Shown: one piece after another, positions 57,609 to 64,000 of the stretch
How positions within the stretch are numbered: the first letter of the stretch is position 1
Layout: each line of letters starts with the position of its first letter
Source: Panopea generosa
Taxonomy: Eukaryota; Mollusca; Bivalvia; Adapedonta; Hiatellidae
Length of the DNA stretch: 64,000 bases
Assembly: GCA_029582155.1 (NCBI GenBank)
Contig: CM055895.1
Coordinates: 18,466,787 to 18,530,786, forward strand
Reading direction: 5' to 3'
Made by a program: the position numbers and the translations under genes
Notes under the pieces: generated by a model
Databases searched by the model: none
The model's input: the letters and a program-made list of their open reading frames with translations, nothing else
Told to the model about the DNA's origin: nothing

Positions 57609-57915
57609 AGACCGCGGCGTGGTCTAGTGGTAGAGTGTCCGCCTCACATGCGGAAGGTCGTGGGTTTAATCCCCGGCCGGGTTATACCAAAGACTTTAAA
57701 AATGGTACTAACAGCTTCCTCGCTTGACGCTCAGCATTTAGAGGAGAGTTCTAGGTCTGGTCGACCCGGTGTCAGTATAATGTAATGGGGTATTGTACCA
57801 TGTGTCTGCGGCATGATACTCCAGTGTGACAGCTCTTAGAATAATGTCTCAAGTAGACACCGTCGCGATATGACTGAAAATTGTTGAAAACGACGCTAAA
57901 CACCATACAACAACA
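57609..57915 (+). mobile_element. intact tRNA-derived SINE with target duplications
   Basis: The head has box A TGGTCTAGTGGTAGAGTG and box B GGGTTTAATCCCC. The body has ACCAAAGACTTTAAAAATGG and TCTAGGTCTGGTCGACCCGG, then CGATATGACTGAAAATTGTT, and the 3' end is CGCTAAACACCATACAACAA. A perfect 12-bp duplication TTGTTCGATCAG flanks it (57597-57608 and 57916-57927). It is the reference copy of family A, also seen at 18340 and 49172. Confidence 0.88.
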
Positions 57916-57927
57916 TTGTTCGATCAG

Positions 57928-58333
57928 GGTTCAATAATGCAACGGGGAATAATTTGATTATGTGACTCAATTTTGGTCACATGACTTTCTGCACTCCGTT
58001 TGGTTATGTTTATCACTTGCGTCCGGATTGAGCCAAAGGCAGGGGCTTAGCTTGGCTGAAAACGATGTGTAGGCACAGTTATAGGGGGTCCGTAGGGTTG
58101 TAGGGAGAACCCTTTTTAGCTGTAACATTTAAAAACACTATATACTCCATCGGACTCCAGTGAATTCGAAAATGATTGGGGAAAAACATGTAAAGATAAG
58201 TTAACAAAATTACTCCGTATCCGAACATAACAGTAAATCTGGAGGACATTTAGAGACATGTTGGCGAGCCAGCAGCTTTGACAACTTAGTTTACGGACAT
58301 TTTTTTGCCAGCTGAAGAGAATGGCAAACATAC
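57928..58333. other. intergenic, nothing recognised
   Basis: No recognised gene or repeat. Confidence 0.4.
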
Positions 58334-58563
58334 TTAACTCTTTACGCCATGTGCATTTAACTGGACTCTTCCAAACTCAAAAGCAGCGCATAGTCAATTT
58401 TCATGAATAGATACATTTTACCCATTTATTCTGATAGAGCAGAAAACAGTGCAGAACCTGCTCTGATTGCTCGTTACGAGTAATCAAAACTGGTTCTACA
58501 CGGTTTTCAAAAGCCTTCTATATTAAAGGTGTTAAAATGTGTCCATATGAAGTAAAGGGTTGA
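58334..58563. mobile_element. TTAA-flanked MITE, copy 2 (inverted)
   Basis: It begins TTAACTCTTTACGCCATGTG and ends GAAGTAAAGGGTTGA, with the same internal palindrome as 51147-51362 in reverse orientation. The right TTAA has mutated to TTGA. Confidence 0.65.
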
Positions 58564-58609
58564 ATGATGTAAAGGACAGATTAGGCACCAGATAAATTGA
58601 AACGCGAAT

Positions 58610-59115
58610 TAATAATTACACTACATGAAGGAGGAAAGAAGCGAAAAGACGACCTAAAACAGGCTATTACGCCAGTATTCAGTTATACTGAAGCTATTTG
58701 AATTGATGCTGCTAGGTATTAACTGGATATGCTTAAAGATTGTGCACAGCACGATGGATTAAAAAGTCTAGGTTTCATTGTCATCCTTAATAATTCACAA
58801 AACGACTGATTTTGCTAAGGAACAACACTCGAAGCTAGATATATTTGTTTTCTGGACGGACGTCAAGCATTCGACCGCATTGTAATCTCTGGCTTTTTTT
58901 TAAACTCAAAGAGCCAATTGATGATACATCGTTAATAGACTTTTTGAAACTCTATCGGAATATAAGTTATGTCGGAAACTAAGGCTTTCTTTTGAAAAGG
59001 TTTTCAGTAGAGCAGGGAACCAGACGCGATGGTTAAACCTCATCATACTACTTCCTAATGTACATGAACGGAATTATTAAAGAGCTATAGGCCAACGATT
59101 TATATATGTTTAACT
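58610..59115 (+). pseudogene. decayed LINE reverse transcriptase
   Basis: Across several frames the sequence reads TLHEGGKKRKDD, then CFLDGRQAFDR, then FSVEQGTRRDG and YFLMYMNGIIKEL. These match in order the RT fingers, the DASKAFD region, the RQGG-like region and the region before the FADD catalytic box of non-LTR retrotransposons. Stops and frameshifts are frequent. It may belong to the same clade as the 3' end at 42285-42682. Confidence 0.65.
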
Positions 59116-59492
59116 ATATATAAAAATGATATTTGTTCTCAACATTATTTCCTTTTCAAAGCAATGGCTTGGTGCCATGTCATCAAAAACTCTTGTAAAT
59201 AGATATTTGAACACAATGCAGACACATGTGCAGTTATCGTTCTTTAATGTAAACGATAGTGCGAACAAAATGAAAGACAATGGTCAGAGTTAAACCATTG
59301 CATAAATCTGAAAAGTTTGTTTATTGCGTAATATGTTTAATGAGAAATATATTACACGCATCACGATGTAAGTATATACTCAATAGATATAATACATCAA
59401 TGTAATAATTCGTAACGTTACGAGAGTAACGTTTAACTACGAATAATGTGTCTAAAAGTGTGAAAAAAACATGTAAAGACATCGTTTTAATA

Positions 59493-61172
59493 TTACGTAC
59501 TTATTGTCAGCTATCACATACTTATTATCAGCTATAACGTAATTATTGTCAGCTATAACATACTTATTATCAGCTATAACGTACTTATTGTCAGCTATAC
59601 CATACTTATTGGCAGCTATAACATACTAATTATCAGCTATAACGTGCTTATTATTATCAGCTATAACGTACTTATTGTCAGCTATAACGTACTAATTATC
59701 AGCTATAACGTTCTAATTGTCAGCTATAACGTACTAATTGTCAGCTATAATGTACTTATTGTCAGCTATTACGTACTAATTGTCAGCTATAACGTACTTA
59801 TTGTCAGCTATAACGTACTTATTGTCAGCTATAACGTTCTAATTAGTAAGCTATAATGTACTTATTGTCAGCGATAACGTACTTATTATCAGCTAGATAT
59901 AACATACTTATTGTCAAATATAACGTCCTTTTTGTCAGCTTTAACATATTTGTTATCAACTATAACATACTTATTGTCAGCTATAACGTACCTATAATCA
60001 GCTATAACGTTCTAGTTGTCAGCAATAACGTACTTATTATCAGCTATAACGTACTTAATATCAGCTATAACGTACTTATTTTCAGCTATAACGTACTTAT
60101 TGTCATCTATAACATTCTGTTTGTCAGCTATAACATACTCATTGTCAGCTAGCTATAACATACTTATTATCAGCTATTACATACTTATTATCAGTTATAA
60201 CATATTATTGTCAGCTAAAACGTAATTATTATCAGCTATAACGTACTTGTCAGCTATAATATACTTATTGTCAGCTACAATATACTTATTGTCAGTTATA
60301 ACATACTTATTGTCAGTATAACGTTCTTATTGTCATCTAGCTATAACATACTTATTTTCAGCTATAACATACTTATTATCAGCTATACCGTACTTATTAT
60401 CAGTTATAACATACTTATTGTCAGTTATAACGTACTTATTGTCAGCGATAACGTACTTATTATCAGCTAGATATAACATACTTATTGTCAAATATAACGT
60501 ACTTTTTGTCAGCTTTAACATATTTGTTATCAACTATAACATACTTATTGTCAGCTATAACGTACCTATAATCAGCCATAACGTTCTAATTGTCAGCAAT
60601 AACGTACTTATTATCAGCTATAACGTACTTAATATCAGCTATAACGTACTTATTTTCAGCTATAACGTACTTATTGTCATCTATAACATACTGTTTGTCA
60701 GCTATAACATACTCATTGTCAGCTAGCTATAACATACTTATTATCAGCTATTACATACTTATTATCAGTTATAACATATTATTGTCAGCTAAAACGTAAT
60801 TATTATCAGCTATAACGTACTTGTCAGCTATAATATACTTATTGTCAGCTACAATATACTTATTGTCAGTTATAACATACTTATTGTCAGTATAACGTTC
60901 TTATTGTCATCTAGCTATAACATACTTATTGTCAGCTATAACATACTTATTATCAGCTATAATATACTTATTGTCAGCTATTACATACTTATTATCAGCT
61001 ATAACGTACTTATTGTCAGCTAAAACGTAATTATTATCAGCTATAACGTACTTGTCAGCTATAATATACTTATTGTCAGCTATAATATACTTATTGTCAG
61101 CTATAACATTCTTATTGTCATATATAACGTACTTTTTGTCAGCTATAACATACGTATTATCAGCAGCTAATG
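59493..61172 (+). repeat. 21-bp minisatellite array, 1.7 kb
   Basis: About 75-80 copies of CAGCTATAACGTACTTATTG plus T, with variants (ATC/GTC, CATACT/CGTACT). A block from about 59860 to 60345 is repeated almost exactly at 60434-60919 (offset 574 bp), including rare variants such as GCGATAACG and CAGCTAGATATAACATAC. Because 21 is divisible by 3, periodic ORFs appear on both strands. Confidence 0.93.
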
Positions 61173-61179
61173 TGGACAA

Positions 61180-61790
61180 TGGTATTTCGAGTTCGGCTTA
61201 CAATCGCGGTTCATTGCTGCAGCGAAATAAGCCAACAAACAATCGATTAAATAATATAATTTAGTTTATATACATTTCGTGTCGTTGCCTTTTTCCAATG
61301 GGGATCTAATTCCATGTGTTGACCTGATTGATATACATTTGTAATTGTTTTGTGTTATAATAAGTATATTTTGATGAATAGCATGTTCTGTTCTATAAGT
61401 GTTATATGCGAATATATAAAGATAAACAATGTTCTACTCTCCATATATTTGGAAAAAAAAAAAATCTATCTATCTACCTAATGTAATGTCAGATTCTAAG
61501 GTAACCAGGCACAGCTTGACCACGTGTTGGGTAAACGAGAATTATAATAACTGGCACGTAAACCAGTATCCTGTTGATTATGTGCTGTTTTATAACCTTT
61601 TTAAGACTTTTTTACACTCGAAAGGTTATAAAGTATCCTAGTGGGACAATATTCTCTTTAATAAACAGACAAATTAAGTGCTAGGAACGTCTTTAATGTA
61701 CCAGCGCTAAAAGGTTAACACTGATATATAGCTCATGAGATAGGGTAAAGATACAGTGAAAATAAAGAGAAATTATCGGATGGATAAATA
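61180..61790. other. intergenic, nothing recognised
   Basis: AT-rich sequence with no recognised feature. Confidence 0.4.
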
Positions 61791-61794
61791 TATA

Positions 61795-61806
61795 TTATGC
61801 ATGCAG

Positions 61807-61874
<68 letters not shown>

Positions 61875-61986
61875 GTGTGTGTGTGTGTGGGGGGGGGGGG
61901 GGTGGGTGAAGAGACACACCTGTATACATAAAGAAAAAAAGGAAGAGAAATTGTAGGATGGATTAAGATAAATCAATTATGCATGC

Positions 61987-62045
<59 letters not shown>

Positions 62046-62105
62046 TAGAGATGCAGACATACATACATACAGTGAAAAAGAAAGAGAAATTATAGGAAAT
62101 ATTAT
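61795..62105 (+). repeat. (GA)n-carrying unit, two tandem copies
   Basis: Each unit has ATTATGCATGCAGA, then a (GA)n run of 24-30 repeats, then GAGATGCAGACATACATACA and GTGAAAAAGAAAGAGAAATT-type sequence. The first copy diverges after its GA run (GT and G runs). Confidence 0.85.
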
Positions 62106-62139
62106 ACGAGTAAGTGCAAATGGAATAATGAACTTAAGA

Positions 62140-62930
62140 GTCTGGAAATTCTTAAAGGAAACTAATCACCATGGAGACACTAACGTTTTTGAGGGGAATC
62201 GTGTTTATATTTTAGTTGTAGTGATGTTCACCAATTATCCCCGATTTACTTGTTAGCCAATCACAAGCTTTTATTTTCACGCTAAAATATATATACATTA
62301 TTTCATCAAACTATCTTATATACAGAAAAATGAAGTTATTGCGCAAAATTGGTTTTCTGTTTTGAGTAACAGTAATCTTAACTTAACCTGTTATTCTCAA
62401 CCTTTCTCTTCCTGCAAGAAGCCAATGTACAAAATGTCTTCAAAATCAATTAAAGGAAAACGGGGTTACTCAGCGGAAACTGTTATTTTATTTATCAATT
62501 TTATGTAATAGTGACCTTTGCTCGATTTACCTAAAAATCCCAAGCTTCCATTCCGTGATAGGAAATTATACACAAAGTTTCAAAGAAACTACATTTATTG
62601 AGCAGAAACTGTCTATCTATGTTTGGTTACAATGAACTTGATCTTGACCTTATTAACCTTGAAATCCCAAGATTCTATTTTACATTAGGAACATATACCA
62701 AAAGTTTCTTAAAAAATTATTAACGAAAACAGAAGTTATTGAAAGGAAATGATTTTTCTATTTTAGTAACAGTGTCCATGACCCAATTTACCTTAATTCC
62801 AATCACAAGTTAGCTTCCTTTTTATGTTTAGTATCTATACACAATATTTCATTAAACTATCTTAAAAGCAACTAAAGTTATTAAGAAGAAACTATTTGTT
62901 GCCTGCATCCGGGCATATCAAAAAGAGGCA
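62140..62930 (+). repeat. degenerate direct-repeat element
   Basis: Four diverged modules of about 190 bp share AGTAACAGT..CCTTGACC, ATTTACCT...ATCCCAAG.TT and TTTCA..AAACTA..TT..A. No ORF. Similar in style to the other internally repetitive blocks in this window but with different sequence. Confidence 0.45.
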
Positions 62931-63079
62931 TAACAATGCAGTGCGGTGTTGAAATTCAATTCAATGCAACGTCTAATGGAAGGCAGTCTTGTGTATAAAT
63001 TTTAAAAGAAGATAATTATGCAATAATTGCAAAAATTAATTAATCTTTTGGACAAAAAACATATTTTATTGAAATATAT

Positions 63080-63310
63080 GCGGACAAGAGGTATCGCGCG
63101 GATAAACATGTTTTCTGCGGACAAAAGGCGTCATACGGACAAAAGGCGTCATTTTTCTAATTTTTCTGCGGACAAAATTCGTTATAAGGACATAAGACGT
63201 CATTTTTTCTAAGTTTCTTGCGAACAAAAGGCGTCTTACTGATAAAATTCGACGTTTTCTGCAGACAAAAAGCGTTGCGGACAAAAATCGTCAAGCCGAC
63301 AAAAAGCGTC
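63080..63310 (+). repeat. irregular iterated GCGGACAAAAGGCGTC motif
   Basis: Ten or more copies of GCGGACAAAAGGCGTC or close variants at irregular 17-35 bp spacing, separated by T-rich linkers such as TTTTTCTAATTTTTCT. Confidence 0.75.
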
Positions 63311-63389
63311 TGCACAGCCGTTCAACTATACACAAGTTAATAAGAATACAACCAGATAGAGAAATAGATATCTGGAAGAGAAAACGCAA

Positions 63390-63515
63390 CAATGATCTAA
63401 ACCACAGTCGTCTCTATCACCATAGAAGTGTAGGTTCGAGCCAGGGTCAGTTCCAAAACACTATAAGAAAATTGCTTTTCAGATTCATTCTGATGTCTTC
63501 CTCCTTCGATCAAAT
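63390..63515 (+). repeat. partial family-C SINE
   Basis: Contains a B-box-like GTAGGTTCGAGCCAGGG, AAAATTGCTTTTCAGATTCA and TTCTGATGTCTTCCTCC, parts of the family-C body, running directly into the next GA microsatellite. Confidence 0.45.
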
Positions 63516-63516
63516 C

Positions 63517-63567
<51 letters not shown>

Positions 63568-63624
63568 GCCGACATACATACAGTAAAAAAGAAAGAGAAA
63601 TTATAGGATATATATTAATTATGC

Positions 63625-63681
<57 letters not shown>

Positions 63682-63725
63682 GGAGTAGAGATGCCGATAT
63701 GCATACAGTGAAGCAGAAACAGAAA
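63515..63725 (+). repeat. (GA)n-carrying unit, two further copies
   Basis: Two more copies of the unit at 61795-62105: GA runs at about 63519-63565 and 63629-63675, each followed by GAGCTGCCGACATACATACA or GAGATGCCGATATGCATACA and a GTGAA/GTAAA..GAAA sequence. Confidence 0.85.
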
Positions 63726-64000
63726 ACGCCTATGTATATTTTAATCAAACTTGAATTAGTTGTATATTATCATAAAACTTCGAAATATTATAGAAACCAG
63801 TCCGGTGATGGGCCTCCATATATGTGTGTCCTCGAATCGTTAACAATTCTTTTTGTATCTCGTATATCTAACTGAAGTGCTCTTCTTGGATATGTTATAG
63901 TAACAATCAAGGTTCTCAAAAGTAGCCATTTCAAGCGGCATAGCCTGCGTGGTGTATACCTCAATTATATTTATGTAAACGAAACTCTCTTTATTGTCTA

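Noticed and set aside
59644..61264. ORFs with LIVSYNV or ADNKYVI periodic peptides
   Set aside because: They arise from the 21-bp minisatellite, whose length keeps any frame in register.
61756..61976. Arg-Glu and Leu-Ser ORFs at 61.8, 63.5 and 63.6 kb
   Set aside because: Translations of GA microsatellites.

Overview
This is animal nuclear DNA, most likely from a bivalve mollusc. It is AT-rich, has long introns with GT-AG boundaries, has no operons, and is dense in tRNA-derived SINEs, MITEs, Tc1-like and LINE remnants, minisatellites and GA/ACT/TA microsatellites. The protein sequences are of metazoan type, and several dispersed repeats resemble families I associate with bivalve genomes. The species cannot be fixed from the window alone.

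Two protein-coding genes can be assembled exon by exon, both on the + strand. The first (6278-31190, 18 exons, 674 aa) is the orthologue of ASPSCR1/TUG, the UBX-domain tether and p97 cofactor. The second (38775-50086, 4 exons, 293 aa) is a secreted phospholipase A2 of group XII, with the CCxxHD active site intact and a long Lys/Ser-rich C-terminal tail. A possible exon of a membrane-anchored protein (1811-1975) and an ORF cluster (2943-3574) lie upstream but are not identified. A 112-aa antisense ORF in intron 3 of the PLA2 gene is the only other isolated ORF worth keeping.

Layout: 1-6.2 kb is unidentified sequence with a retroelement remnant and an inverted-repeat element carrying AATGTCGCA motifs. 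6.3-31.4 kb is ASPSCR1, its introns holding MITEs, 5S-rRNA-like repeats, SINEs and a tandem array of splice-acceptor-like units just before exon 17. 31.4-38.7 kb is intergenic, with dispersed repeats and an 86-bp satellite. 38.8-50.2 kb is PLA2G12, whose introns hold two Tc1-like fragments, a LINE 3' end inserted in one of them, a 0.75-kb ACT array and a nested fold-back element. 50.2-64 kb is gene-free and dominated by a 3.4-kb satellite with a 167-bp higher-order unit, an intact SINE with 12-bp target duplications, a dead LINE reverse transcriptase, a 1.7-kb array of a 21-bp unit, and GA microsatellites embedded in a repeated unit. The two genes show no functional link; the repeat biology is the most unusual content.
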